Shown piece after piece: positions 1-8,204 of a stretch of 64,000 nucleotides of DNA. Position 1 is the stretch's first letter. Every line of letters starts with the position of its first letter. The DNA comes from Candidatus Woesearchaeota archaeon. GTDB taxonomy: Archaea > Nanobdellota > Nanobdellia > Woesearchaeales > GW2011-AR9. The translations under genes were made by a program, and so were the position numbers. A model generated the notes under the pieces. It searched no databases. It was not told the DNA's origin and saw nothing but the letters and a program-made list of their open reading frames with translations. The DNA is taken from contig JACPIK010000002.1 in assembly GCA_016188115.1 (NCBI GenBank), forward strand, positions 1,128,077 to 1,192,076. The letters run 5' to 3'.

Positions 1-876
1 ATGATACATATTCTGGGCAATGATAAATCCTAGAAGTAATAATCCGAAAACCACAGAAGTTGTCCAAATATCCCACCCTAAAAATGGTGCAAGCGAGATA
101 GTCAGAATACATAAAGTAAGAATAATTGTACCTACGATCGCACCTGTCTTGTTAGTAAGAGCTTTTTTTGGGTCAACATGCACAATTTTAATTTTGCCTT
201 TAATCGAATCTCTAAAAAGATAATACGTAATCAACGCGTTCGCAATTCCTGCAGCAATAGTGGGAAAAAACATCACCGCAAAATAATCCCAAAACGAAAT
301 TTCAAATGCGCTCGCCACAATCAAATTAGTTGTATTGCCAACTGAGAGAAACATACTCCACGTATTAGCCGCAAAAAATTCTACAAAAAAATAAGGTTTA
401 GGATCAATTTTTGCATGTTTTGCAAAGTAATAAATGAATGGTGTAAACGTCAAAATCAAGATATCATTCGAAGTAAAAATTGTAAGTATTGCAATCGTGG
501 TATACAACGAAAAAAACAATTTCGTGCCACTATTACCTGCATACACCAACGCTTTACGCGCAGCATATTCAAACATACCACACGCATCAAGAAAAATACT
601 CATAAATATCATTGAGAAGAAGAGAAACACAACCCCCAAGGGTGATAATTGAGTATTTCCTAAAATGCTAACCACTGCACTTTCATATGAAACAATATTA
701 AACAACACAATACTCGCTGCGCCTAACATCACTCCCAAAAAGAATGTATCAATCTCAATATGACTTTTTTTCTTATGTGGCACTGGTATAACAATCGTTG
801 GTTTATACCGAACTAACAACATTGTAGCAAGACAACTAACTAAAAAGATAGCTAATACTACCAATACATCTATCAC
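1..876 (-). CDS. ArsB/NhaD-like ion permease, C-terminus beyond window edge
   Basis: Multi-pass membrane transporter; 292 codons are present and the frame runs off the left edge, so the C-terminal part is missing. Long hydrophobic stretches alternate with short basic loops. The segments SNDILILTFTPFIYYFA and SVGNTTNLIVA resemble the conserved re-entrant region of the ion transporter superfamily that includes ArsB, NhaD and SLC13-type carriers. The substrate (arsenite, sodium/proton or dicarboxylate) cannot be told from sequence. The likely start is the GTG at 876, because an in-frame TAA lies at 898-900 and no ATG occurs between them. It stands just downstream of the AlaE-like gene on the same strand, with a gap of about 50 bases. 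Seen: the frame and hydrophobicity. Family assignment is from motif similarity only. Confidence 0.75.
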   Translation of the reverse strand, partial: MIDVLVVLAIFLVSCLATMLLVRYKPTIVIPVPHKKKSHIEIDTFFLGVMLGAASIVLFNIVSYESAVVSILGNTQLSPLGVVFLFFSMIFMSIFLDACGMFEYAARKALVYAGNSGTKLFFSLYTTIAILTIFTSNDILILTFTPFIYYFAKHAKIDPKPYFFVEFFAANTWSMFLSVGNTTNLIVASAFEISFWDYFAVMFFPTIAAGIANALITYYLFRDSIKGKIKIVHVDPKKALTNKTGAIVGTIILTLCILTISLAPFLGWDIWTTSVVFGLLLLGFIIAQNMYH

Positions 877-928
877 AACATCAAGAATAAAAAAGAGTTA
901 ATAAAAGTAACTATGGGTCTAAATTACA

Positions 929-1570
929 CTAAGGAAGAACAGATTCGATCACAGAATGAATTCCCCTATATCCTTCTGGTGTTGCTAAAATGGCTGCACC
1001 TGCAATTGCGATCGGAAGAGCAATCATTGCTACAATTTGTGACATGCTATATCTCCAATCTTTATCTTTAAAATGAGTATCTGCTGCCGTTACCACTTCT
1101 CCTCTACTTTGTCTAAACGAATCAGTATAATACCGAGTTACCGGTCCCAATGGGATACCAATTGCTGCCCGTAAAACTGATGCCGTTGTCGCTTGTTTAA
1201 GATCATAACCTGCCCACAGATTCATAGTCATACCGAATCCAAACGTCAACACTGCTGAATATGTTGCATCAATTTTCTTTTTGTGTTCCTGATAAGTCTC
1301 ACCTAATCCTGTAGCAAGAACAGAATTCCCTAACGTATATACTAACGACCAGCCAAAAACACAAGTCATAAGTGAATTCCCCGCGGAGGCTAAAACGTTT
1401 TCATCAGGCACACCGAGTAGAATATTGTCTACAACCATATAAGCAGGCGTTCGTGAGATATTACCAGCAGCAATATCACTCACATAATTTGAAGGGCGAA
1501 GATAGCGCTTCTCTCGCACGTTTTCCAAAGTTGCGTTCCATGCATTTTTCAAAACGGATTCTAAAGACAT
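929..1570 (-). CDS. multi-pass membrane protein, possibly AlaE-like exporter
   Basis: 213-residue protein with about four hydrophobic segments (near residues 58-85, 105-122, 133-150, 183-200). It appears built from two similar halves, each with a hydrophobic stretch, a conserved G and a polar end. The second half ends in GPVTRYYTDSFR, which resembles the G-x3-Y-x2-D-x2-R pattern at the end of AlaE, the L-alanine exporter. The protein is longer than bacterial AlaE (about 150 residues), so this is a weak family suggestion. It could be an unrelated small membrane protein typical of uncultured archaea. It is followed on the same strand by the ArsB/NhaD-like permease, so both may be envelope transport functions. 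The frame is clearly coding and no overlapping frame is a better candidate. Confidence 0.7.
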   Translation of the reverse strand: MSLESVLKNAWNATLENVREKRYLRPSNYVSDIAAGNISRTPAYMVVDNILLGVPDENVLASAGNSLMTCVFGWSLVYTLGNSVLATGLGETYQEHKKKIDATYSAVLTFGFGMTMNLWAGYDLKQATTASVLRAAIGIPLGPVTRYYTDSFRQSRGEVVTAADTHFKDKDWRYSMSQIVAMIALPIAIAGAAILATPEGYRGIHSVIESVLP

Positions 1571-1636
1571 CTAGGGCAAAATAAGACCCATAGTTTTAAA
1601 ACTTTTCAAATTTATCACTAAGAAATAACAACAAAT

Positions 1637-2386
1637 CTAATCATTATCCACACGTGGAGCTAAAATAAAGCTAAGTAACAATCGATCTGTCACTTTATAC
1701 TCTAATTTTAATGGATAATCAGTATTAAAATAAACGTGAACGGTATCAGACACTTTTCCTCCAGCAATCATTTTTTTTAAATATTCTAAAGAATACTTTG
1801 CCTTGTACTTTGCATCTGCTTTATCAACTTTAATACCTGTAACATCGTCAGCATGAATATCAATAAATGCTTTGGAAAGATCTCCTTCTGCTTTGACAAA
1901 TAAATGGTCTTTTTCACATAATAATGTAACCGACTCTGCCACGACGCTTACATCATCAATTGCGTCTTGAAGAACTTTTGCTTGAGTGGTAACCGTAAGA
2001 GGAAATGTAAGCTCAGGAACGCGTTGTTCTTTTTCATCAAGATCAAGGATAGGCAAGGAAAACGAACGCGTCGTATTACCTTTCAATTCAATTTTAAATT
2101 TGCTGTCTTCCGTTGTTTCAAGAGTAACAATATCATCACTATTCGCCCGTTTAAGCATCTGTTTAAGATTATTAAGATTAATACCGATTTCTTCCGCTTC
2201 TTTTACTTCATATTTCGTAAATCCACTGGCGAGAAGCTTAAAGACAACCATCGCTACGTTGGCAGGGTCCATTGCTACAACTTCAAGAGCATCTTTACCA
2301 ATCTTGATCTTCACTTCACTTACCAGTTCAGAAATGATACTAATACTATCTTTGAAGTATTTTGGTTCAGCCAGCACTAATTTCAT
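1637..2386 (-). CDS. pcn: DNA polymerase sliding clamp (PCNA)
   Basis: Homotrimeric ring that tethers DNA polymerase, Fen1 and ligase to DNA in archaeal replication. At 249 residues it has the family length. The N-terminus MKLVLAEPKYFKDSISIISE, the D-P-A-N-V motif near residue 40, the interdomain region around LDLDEKEQRVPELTF, and the C-terminal LKLEYKVTDRLLLSFILAPR are all classical PCNA features. The last of these corresponds to the P-L-x-L-x-Y...ILAPR end. The start is the ATG at 2386. A TATA-like stretch (tttataaag on the minus strand, near 2430) lies upstream. It sits alone between two unrelated genes, so no operon is implied. A single PCNA is seen here; whether the genome has more cannot be said. 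Confidence 0.97.
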   Translation of the reverse strand: MKLVLAEPKYFKDSISIISELVSEVKIKIGKDALEVVAMDPANVAMVVFKLLASGFTKYEVKEAEEIGINLNNLKQMLKRANSDDIVTLETTEDSKFKIELKGNTTRSFSLPILDLDEKEQRVPELTFPLTVTTQAKVLQDAIDDVSVVAESVTLLCEKDHLFVKAEGDLSKAFIDIHADDVTGIKVDKADAKYKAKYSLEYLKKMIAGGKVSDTVHVYFNTDYPLKLEYKVTDRLLLSFILAPRVDND

Positions 2387-2483
2387 GAATAACTACCCCC
2401 CAACTATAAAATTTTGAGGCATAAAGTCTTTATAAAGTTTGTTGTAATAAAAAGGCAGGTTCTTTTTTCAAGTTCTCAAGTTA

Positions 2484-3437
2484 TCAAGAAGAGCACACAC
2501 TCGTTGCTCCATCTAAATCATACTCTGCGCGAATCCAAGAAAAATCCATAGCTAAAGCTTTAGAACAAAAATCTCTTTTTTCCAGAGCATATTCTGCGCC
2601 AAAAACAGCTTTACCACTCTCAACAAATGGCAAAATATCTTCGCAATTCTCTTGTTCAAAACACTCTTCATTTACTGCAAAATCAAAATCATCTACTAAT
2701 TCCTCAATTTGCATCAAATCGTTCTTCAATCCGATGGCCAGTCCCCGCGCATGTGCTTCACGCGCCATCCATTCATTAAAATCTAATTGATCTTGATGGC
2801 GAAGAGCAAATCCAGTCTCTTGTTCAAATCCGTCAACATTATCTGGCTCAACCGCATCACAGCCTTTTGCAACTGCAAGATCCAACCGTTGAGTAACCCA
2901 TTTTTTCACTTCACTAGATCGAATATCAACCCAGTTCTCACCCTCCCATCCTTCCAATTCTTTTCCTATCACACGGGCTGGTAACAAAGAAGCATCCTCT
3001 CGCCAATCTTCTACACTCCCTGCGCTAAAATAACAAATCACGCCTACGCCTCGCTGTTGTAATCGAGAAATCAACGCAGCATCGCTTTCAAACAAATCAA
3101 TGTCATACACATCTACATCATATTCCTCATTAATCTCACCCGAAAGTTGCCAATGCCAACGTAATCCTGGACGTGGTTGCCAAATCCTAGTTTCAATCGT
3201 CTTTATTGATGGGGAGGCGGCAGGGTTAATAGTCTCAATAATCGGCTCAAGTGTTTTATTTTCATCTTCCACTATTTGCGGTAATACTTCGTCATCTACC
3301 TCTATTTTTTCTTCACGCACTTCTTGAGAAATTGGTACTTGATTTTTTACCTCTTCAGAAGACACAGCATTTTGTGTAGTAGTACAAGAAACACAAACCA
3401 GAACAATCAACAGTACTACCAGAATCCAAAATCGCAT
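2484..3437 (-). CDS. GH114-like (spherulin-4/polygalactosaminidase type) lipoprotein
   Basis: Secreted, probably lipid-anchored glycoside hydrolase-like protein. The N-terminus is a short basic start, a hydrophobic core and V-S-C at residue 18 (lipobox-like but imperfect), then a Thr/Glu-rich linker to about residue 90. The rest matches the TIM-barrel family GH114: RPGLRWHWQLSGE, Y-D-V-D-V-Y-D-I-D-L-F, GVGVICYFSAGSVEDWR, and DAVEPDNVDGFEQETGF, the last being the most diagnostic motif with acidic residues expected at the catalytic centre. Known members cleave alpha-1,4-galactosamine polymers; the substrate here is unknown. I chose the ATG at 3437 over the GTG at 3446 because AGGTGA, a good Shine-Dalgarno sequence, lies 6 bases before it. 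The family is mostly bacterial and fungal, so transfer is possible. Confidence 0.85.
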   Translation of the reverse strand: MRFWILVVLLIVLVCVSCTTTQNAVSSEEVKNQVPISQEVREEKIEVDDEVLPQIVEDENKTLEPIIETINPAASPSIKTIETRIWQPRPGLRWHWQLSGEINEEYDVDVYDIDLFESDAALISRLQQRGVGVICYFSAGSVEDWREDASLLPARVIGKELEGWEGENWVDIRSSEVKKWVTQRLDLAVAKGCDAVEPDNVDGFEQETGFALRHQDQLDFNEWMAREAHARGLAIGLKNDLMQIEELVDDFDFAVNEECFEQENCEDILPFVESGKAVFGAEYALEKRDFCSKALAMDFSWIRAEYDLDGATSVCSS

Positions 3438-3461
3438 CTTCTTCACCTATTTTGAACGAAC

Positions 3462-4799
3462 CTATAACGTAATTCTCTTTCCATCTTGCATAATGTGGGT
3501 ATTCTTAAATCCAATCGTTGCCGCAAAATCAGCAAGCATCTTGCCCTTAGCTGGTTCAGCATGAATTGGAATAATATGTTTTGGACGTACCAACTCGAAC
3601 ATCTCACGATGATCCTCTAATGCGCCATGACCAGAAACATGCACATCACAAAACATCCGAACTTTTTGCGCTTTAAGTGATTCTTCTAATTTTTTACGTT
3701 GATCAATATTTATCTGAACAGGAATAGTTTGGCAACTAAACACAACGATATCTCCTGGGTGAAATACAAATTCTGTCTCCTTACGCGCAATTCTTGAAAG
3801 AACCGCTTTAGGTTCACCTTGATGTCCAGTGCAAACAATGAGATATTTGTCTCTCCCATCTTTCTCAATACGCTTAAACATCCGTTCCGCTTGGTCTCGA
3901 AATCGCATCATCTGCACTCGTTTTGAAAAATCAACTAAATCTAGATTCTCTGCCGCGCGACAATATTTATCTAATGATCTTCCTACAAAAATAATTTTAC
4001 GATTTAGTTTATCGCCCATTTCTATAATGCTCTTAAGACGTGCAATATGGGAAGAAAATGTTGTTACAATCATCGCCCGTCCTTTACTCTCAGTCTTAAG
4101 CATTACTTCTTGAAGCATATGGCGCGCCACACTCTCCGAAGGGGTTTTCTTATGTAAATGCGCATACAACGAATCAACTATTAAAATTTCTACGCCCTCA
4201 TCACCTAACTCTTTTAGCCTCTTCAAATTAGGTTTATGTTCTAAAACTGGCTGTAGATCAAACTTAAAATCGTTTGCATACATTAACTTTCCATGAGGAG
4301 TATGCAAGACAACAATAACTGTATGGGGGATTGAATGAGTAACATGGACGAACTCTACCATAATTTTTTCAGAAAGTTTGTACGTCGCATTGGATTCAAG
4401 CACAACGGTCTTGTTTGGAATTTCCATCTTATCATCAAGCAGAATAGTTTTAAGCACCTCTGCAGTAAACGCGGTGCAAATAATCGGCGCCTTGGGAAAA
4501 AGTCCAGCCGCAAAAGGCACAGCGCCAACATGGTCAAGATGCCCATGGGTTGGAATAATTGCAATAACTTTATCCTTCCAATCATTGATAAAACCATAAT
4601 CTGGTACCGCATTCGCTTTGAGTAGTTGATTATAGGTTTTAGCACTTGTATCCTCAAGATCCTCAGTATAACGAATATAATCCTCCATCGAAAGACCCAT
4701 ATCCAGAATTACTACTTCATTATCTACTCGTACAGCAACGCTATTTCCTTCAGTTTTGGTAAACCCGCCAATGGTGCAAATCTCTAACCCAGCTGCCAT
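3462..4799 (-). CDS. archaeal RNase J family beta-CASP ribonuclease
   Basis: Metallo-beta-lactamase/beta-CASP ribonuclease, 445 residues, the usual length for archaeal aRNase J (5'-3' exonuclease in RNA turnover). In order: an N-terminal MBL domain with IILD-type motif 1 (V-V-I-L-D-M-G near 28-34), motif 2 THGHLDHVGAVPFAAG near residue 84 (the zinc-binding H-x-H-x-D-H), motif 3 H near 152, and YANDFKFD for motif 4. The beta-CASP part contains IVTTFSSHIARL and VVFSCQTIPV. The final HVSGHGALEDHREMFELVRPKHIIPIHAE carries the C-terminal histidines. It ends only 24 bases before the GH114-like start on the same strand. No in-frame odd features. Confidence 0.93.
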   Translation of the reverse strand: MAAGLEICTIGGFTKTEGNSVAVRVDNEVVILDMGLSMEDYIRYTEDLEDTSAKTYNQLLKANAVPDYGFINDWKDKVIAIIPTHGHLDHVGAVPFAAGLFPKAPIICTAFTAEVLKTILLDDKMEIPNKTVVLESNATYKLSEKIMVEFVHVTHSIPHTVIVVLHTPHGKLMYANDFKFDLQPVLEHKPNLKRLKELGDEGVEILIVDSLYAHLHKKTPSESVARHMLQEVMLKTESKGRAMIVTTFSSHIARLKSIIEMGDKLNRKIIFVGRSLDKYCRAAENLDLVDFSKRVQMMRFRDQAERMFKRIEKDGRDKYLIVCTGHQGEPKAVLSRIARKETEFVFHPGDIVVFSCQTIPVQINIDQRKKLEESLKAQKVRMFCDVHVSGHGALEDHREMFELVRPKHIIPIHAEPAKGKMLADFAATIGFKNTHIMQDGKRITL

Positions 4800-4895
4800 A
4801 GGATAGATAATAGAATTGGAGTATAAAAAAGGTTCGTTGTGTAGGATGGCTGTGTATACAGAAAGTAACCCGGTAGTCTTTGTATAAAACGTAAC

Positions 4896-5804
4896 TCAAA
4901 TAATTGACTTCTTCTTCAAGAAATAAAAGAAACAACTCCACAATATGATAATAAATGTGATGATATACCAAAACGCTTGATCGTTATGTCCACCAGGAAG
5001 AACGACATTCATTCCATAAACTCCTGAAATTGCCGCAGGAATAGTAATAAAAATTGTAAAAATTGTCAAGACTTTAATAGTTTTATTCAGGCGGTTGGTT
5101 AAAACTGCGGTATGATAATCTCGTACGTTTGAGATCGTTTTAAGAGACGCGCGACATGTGTTCATTCCCTGAGTCGATTCAACAATTAAATCATCAAGAG
5201 ACGCTTTGTCATCTTCAACGAAATCAACTTTTCGTAGCAACTTTAAGTATAATAAATTCGCATAATAGTATGTTGAAACAAGATTGTTAAGAAAATCCTC
5301 ATACACCAAAAGATTACTCATATCCTCATCTTTGAGATCTTCAGCCGTTTTACGACTACGTTGAACACTTCGAACAACTCGAATCGTTGCCCGTTCCATA
5401 TCATCATTACATAAAAACAGCATTTTCAATAAAAATTTTCGTTTTTGACTCGGACTAAATTCTTCTGTTCCATCAATAAAAGTATGAAGAAAAGGCGGTT
5501 CATCACGTGTTAGCGTCAAAATAAAATTTTCACTCAGCGCAATAAGTAATGTAGCAAGCTTTGTTCCTTCTGAATTCACGGTTTTGATAAAAATATAATT
5601 TCGTTGTTCATAACTATCAAAACGAGGTAACTCATTTTCATCAAGCGCTGCCTCAATTAACTCACGATCTAACTTATACGTGTTTTCTAATAACTCTAAT
5701 TCTCTTTCATCTGGATTTGTCACATGAATCCAACAATCATTTTCAAAACTAAGAAGAGTATGCAACTTTCCTTTCGACGTTTCGCGTTTAAAGAAAGTGA
5801 TCAT
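4896..5804 (-). CDS. corA: CorA-like divalent cation channel
   Basis: Membrane magnesium/cobalt transporter of the CorA family, 302 residues. A long cytoplasmic N-terminal domain (about 1-235) rich in acidic helices is followed by two C-terminal transmembrane helices. The hallmark YGMN motif, here YGMNVVLPGGHNDQAFWY near residues 263-280, lies in the loop between them and forms the pore entrance. The protein ends with a lysine-rich tail (FLKKKSII). It functions as a homopentamer in known members. The start is the ATG at 5804. Neighbours on the same strand are RluA upstream and RNase J downstream, with no functional link evident. Confidence 0.94.
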   Translation of the reverse strand: MITFFKRETSKGKLHTLLSFENDCWIHVTNPDERELELLENTYKLDRELIEAALDENELPRFDSYEQRNYIFIKTVNSEGTKLATLLIALSENFILTLTRDEPPFLHTFIDGTEEFSPSQKRKFLLKMLFLCNDDMERATIRVVRSVQRSRKTAEDLKDEDMSNLLVYEDFLNNLVSTYYYANLLYLKLLRKVDFVEDDKASLDDLIVESTQGMNTCRASLKTISNVRDYHTAVLTNRLNKTIKVLTIFTIFITIPAAISGVYGMNVVLPGGHNDQAFWYIITFIIILWSCFFYFLKKKSII

Positions 5805-5857
5805 ATTAACACCAATCTCCTAGGCTATATAAATATTTTCGGTTTGCTAAAATTTTG

Positions 5858-6517
5858 TCACTCCATCCTCTTTCTCATATCCTCAGGCATTTCACACTCA
5901 ATCTCTCTTCCCTCAATAGAAATGTGACCTAAATGCAACATCTGCCGTACACCAACAACACCGGAGTCCAAATACTCTTTAAACAGCTTATCAGATGTGC
6001 CGTATATTTTATCTCCTACGAGTGGGTGTCCAATAGATGACAAATGAACTCGAATTTGATGTTGTCTACCTGTCCGAGGAATTATTCGAAGTAACGTACA
6101 TCCTCCCACCACTCGCAGAGGATAAATATCTGTTTGAGCTTTTTTCCCATTAACATTAACACATTTTTTCCAATTGATATAATCCCCTTTCACTTCCCCT
6201 ATGGGTGCATCAATATGCCTAGCTCCATCAATAATACCCTCACAAATTCCTACATACTCTTTATTAGAAATAGAATCAAACAACTTTTTAACTAACTCTC
6301 CGGATGTAGCAAATACAACAATACCCGACGTCTCGCGATCCAATCGATACACTGGAAATACACGATATCCTAATTTTTTTTCCAACAAAGCAGTCAGACA
6401 ATGATGAATATACAATCCTCCTTCATGCACAGGCATATTGCCTGATTTTGCAACGACAACCATGGAATCAGTTTTAAGTAAAATAGAATACCAAAAATCA
6501 ATGACTGGTTCCTCCAT
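5858..6517 (-). CDS. RluA-family pseudouridine synthase
   Basis: RNA modification enzyme that isomerises uridine to pseudouridine in rRNA or tRNA. The catalytic motif is YRLDRETSGIVVFA (the R-L-D-x-x-T-S-G motif; the Asp is the nucleophile) at about residues 57-70. VAKSGNMPVHEGG near 22-34 corresponds to the RluA substrate-loop motif (normally K-P-x-G-x-x-V-H), and RTGRQHQIRVHLSSIGHPLVGD near 142-163 is the other family signature. At 219 residues it has the catalytic domain only, with no S4 domain. The exact RNA target cannot be told. RluA proteins are mostly bacterial, and archaeal examples are scattered, so transfer is plausible. Confidence 0.92.
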   Translation of the reverse strand: MEEPVIDFWYSILLKTDSMVVVAKSGNMPVHEGGLYIHHCLTALLEKKLGYRVFPVYRLDRETSGIVVFATSGELVKKLFDSISNKEYVGICEGIIDGARHIDAPIGEVKGDYINWKKCVNVNGKKAQTDIYPLRVVGGCTLLRIIPRTGRQHQIRVHLSSIGHPLVGDKIYGTSDKLFKEYLDSGVVGVRQMLHLGHISIEGREIECEMPEDMRKRME

Positions 6518-6534
6518 AGTTCAAACCTTTTAAC

Positions 6535-6660
6535 GATATAGTAAACCAACTAAGTCTTTCAACTTAGTGGATGACTATAAATCCACTCAAAAAATCATAA
6601 AAAATGTAGAAGCAGACATCCAAAAACAGTTGTTTTTGAACCTGCTTTTCTACATTTACT
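6535..6660. repeat. multi-hairpin intergenic element, copy 1
   Basis: Non-coding DNA between the tRNA-Leu 3' end and the RluA start. It contains several overlapping inverted repeats: ACTAAGT (6549-6555) with ACTTAGT (6562-6568), extendable by CC/GG with one bulged A; AGTGGAT (6566-6572) with ATCCACT (6581-6587), which competes with the first; TATAGT (6537-6542) with ACTATA (6574-6579), enclosing them; and a long hairpin 6602-6657 of about 14 base pairs with a two-base bulge, holding a second hairpin AAAAAC/GTTTTT (6622-6637). The 18 bases 6537-6554 recur exactly, in inverse orientation, at 58045-58062. Confidence 0.75.
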
Positions 6661-6667
6661 TTGTTCA

Positions 6668-6772
6668 TGCGGACGGCAGGGCTCGAACCTGCGTAGGCAC
6701 TAAGCCAATAGATATCTAGGGCATTTTACTGCCGTTTGAGTCTATCCCATTTGGCCACTCTGGCACGTCCGC
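6668..6772 (-). tRNA. tRNA-Leu (CAA) with anticodon-loop intron
   Basis: Class II tRNA read from 6772 to 6668. The acceptor stem GCGGACG/CGTCCGC is perfect and the discriminator is A (6668); no CCA is encoded. The D stem is CCA/TGG. The anticodon stem ATAGA/TCTAT is perfect, with anticodon CAA at 6736-6738. A 21-nt intron (6714-6734) lies after the base 3' of the anticodon, the canonical archaeal 37/38 site, and contains the hairpin GGCA/TGCC. A long variable arm (GGC/GCC stem) and T arm GCAGG-TTCGAGC-CCTGC follow. Spliced length is 84 nt. The intron would need the archaeal bulge-helix-bulge splicing endonuclease. Confidence 0.95.
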
Positions 6773-6906
6773 ATTAATTTTATCTTATGATGTAACAATG
6801 CAAAAACCGATTTTGTTTTTTTCCTACTGACACGGTCACATCTAATCTGAAAAATTATTATTTCTTTTATAAAACTATAGCTCTAAGAAAAGAAGAATAC
6901 AAAAAA

Positions 6907-7389
6907 TTAATTTAATCCCTGTAATTGTCCTTCAATATCTTTTAATTGATCTTCAAGTTCTGTAAGTTCATCTCGTTGAACTCTATTTGTTTGAGAACTA
7001 GCAGGTCGAGGACCAGGCGATTGTGTCACTATTTTTGGCTCAACCGGAGTTTGAACTGATACAGGTGCAGCAACAGGAGTTGGTAAACGCAATTTTCCTT
7101 TTGGAAAGTGAGCTCGTAACTTGGTATCAAGAAGAGTTGTAATTTCTTTAACATCTGTTTTTAATTTCAAAAACAAACCTACTTTTTCATCCTGCAAAGC
7201 TCTGAATTTCTCATATCCTTGCATAAAAATAATTACTTCTCGTAAAGATTCTAACACTTCTTTTCGAATCATCTTTGGATCCGGAAGTTGTACCATTAAC
7301 TCTGGCTCTTTTTCTCCAGTACTGCGTGCTTCTTTGTGAGCTTGCTTATGCGCAGGTACCGGTTGATGAGAATGTTTTCGTGCTGCCAT
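6907..7389 (-). CDS. uncharacterised helical protein
   Basis: 160 residues, function not recognised. The N-terminus (1-35) is basic and histidine-rich. A predicted helical segment spans about 38-95 (M-I-R-K-E-V-L-E-S-L-R-E-V-I-I-F-M-Q-G-Y). A Pro/Val/Thr-rich linker follows at about 98-135, and a short acidic coiled coil ends the protein (ELTELEDQLKDIEGQLQGL). There is no signal peptide or membrane segment. It is the last of three same-strand small genes; the start lies 8 bases after the preceding stop, so the three probably form one transcript. The linker-plus-coil design suggests a structural or scaffold role, but that is inference only. Confidence 0.75.
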   Translation of the reverse strand: MAARKHSHQPVPAHKQAHKEARSTGEKEPELMVQLPDPKMIRKEVLESLREVIIFMQGYEKFRALQDEKVGLFLKLKTDVKEITTLLDTKLRAHFPKGKLRLPTPVAAPVSVQTPVEPKIVTQSPGPRPASSQTNRVQRDELTELEDQLKDIEGQLQGLN

Positions 7390-7397
7390 GGTATCTC

Positions 7398-7628
7398 TTA
7401 CTGGGTGTGTTCTGGTTCATTGAGTGAGTGTTCAATAAATTCCAATTTTTTCTCAACTTCGCCTAATGTGTTTTGCCACATTTCTACATGGTGATCTTCT
7501 TCATTTTTAAGTTCATGAATACGGTTAAGTGTAGTCTTAGCATCTTCTAGTTTCTCATGTACTACTTTTATAAGTGCGATAACCTGTTCATAATCATCAA
7601 TTTTTACAAATACTGGCATGCGATCCAT
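7398..7628 (-). CDS. small coiled-coil protein, paralogous to next gene upstream
   Basis: 76 residues, mostly one amphipathic helix rich in Glu, Lys and His. After MDRM it begins PVFVKIDDYEQVI, which closely matches PLFIKMDVYQEVL in the neighbouring gene at 7640-8134. The two proteins share this short beta-like entry followed by two long helices. No enzyme motif, membrane segment or signal is visible. It lies 11 bases from the gene before and 8 bases from the gene after, consistent with a three-gene operon. The function is unknown; coiled-coil partner binding between the three products is a reasonable guess. Confidence 0.78.
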   Translation of the reverse strand: MDRMPVFVKIDDYEQVIALIKVVHEKLEDAKTTLNRIHELKNEEDHHVEMWQNTLGEVEKKLEFIEHSLNEPEHTQ

Positions 7629-7639
7629 AGTAATCCCTC

Positions 7640-8134
7640 CTAGGATGGAAACAAGATTTTATCCGTTTCTTGAAATTTATCATGCATCACTTTGACAACA
7701 CGTCGTAGGCGAGCAAAATTATTTTCTTCATTATATTCTGATTGTTCTAAAGCGTGATTAATATGCCCTAATTCTTGGAGTGTTTGTTTCAATTCTTCAA
7801 ATTCTTCCAGAACTTCTTGATACACATCCATTTTAATAAAAAGTGGAGAAGGACCAACAGAGACTGGTTGAGTAGCTACATTGATATTTCTCGTTTCTCT
7901 CATAGTGGGTGCTGGAGGAAAAACTGATCGTGGTATTTCAAAACGAGGCACTGGCTTTTCTTCTGGCATAGAAATCGGTTTTCCAAAACCCACTGCGTCT
8001 TTGATCTCGTCAGGTTCTATACTCCTCTCCATTGATGAAGGCATTGTAGGAAAACGCAAAGCATTTTCATCAAACTTTCCTTCAGGAAAGGGAACCCGCG
8101 GTGCCACTTTCTTTTTACCAAAAAGCCATCCCAT
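7640..8134 (-). CDS. coiled-coil protein with proline-rich N-terminus
   Basis: 164 residues, function not recognised. It starts MGWLFGKKK, a short amphipathic basic segment that could touch the membrane. Then comes a Pro/Arg-rich unstructured region to about residue 95, and a C-terminal helical domain starting PLFIKMDVYQEVLEEFEELK, homologous to the whole of the next gene. It is the first gene of the three-gene set (7640, 7398, 6907). The layout, a disordered linker tethered to a coiled-coil module, resembles adaptor proteins, but no function can be assigned from sequence. Confidence 0.78.
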   Translation of the reverse strand: MGWLFGKKKVAPRVPFPEGKFDENALRFPTMPSSMERSIEPDEIKDAVGFGKPISMPEEKPVPRFEIPRSVFPPAPTMRETRNINVATQPVSVGPSPLFIKMDVYQEVLEEFEELKQTLQELGHINHALEQSEYNEENNFARLRRVVKVMHDKFQETDKILFPS

Positions 8135-8204
8135 ACTACCAATGCAGCCAAAGCTGTTTAAAAGATTTGTTTAGTATTGTGGAATAGTAACTATCCTAAA
8201 ATCC

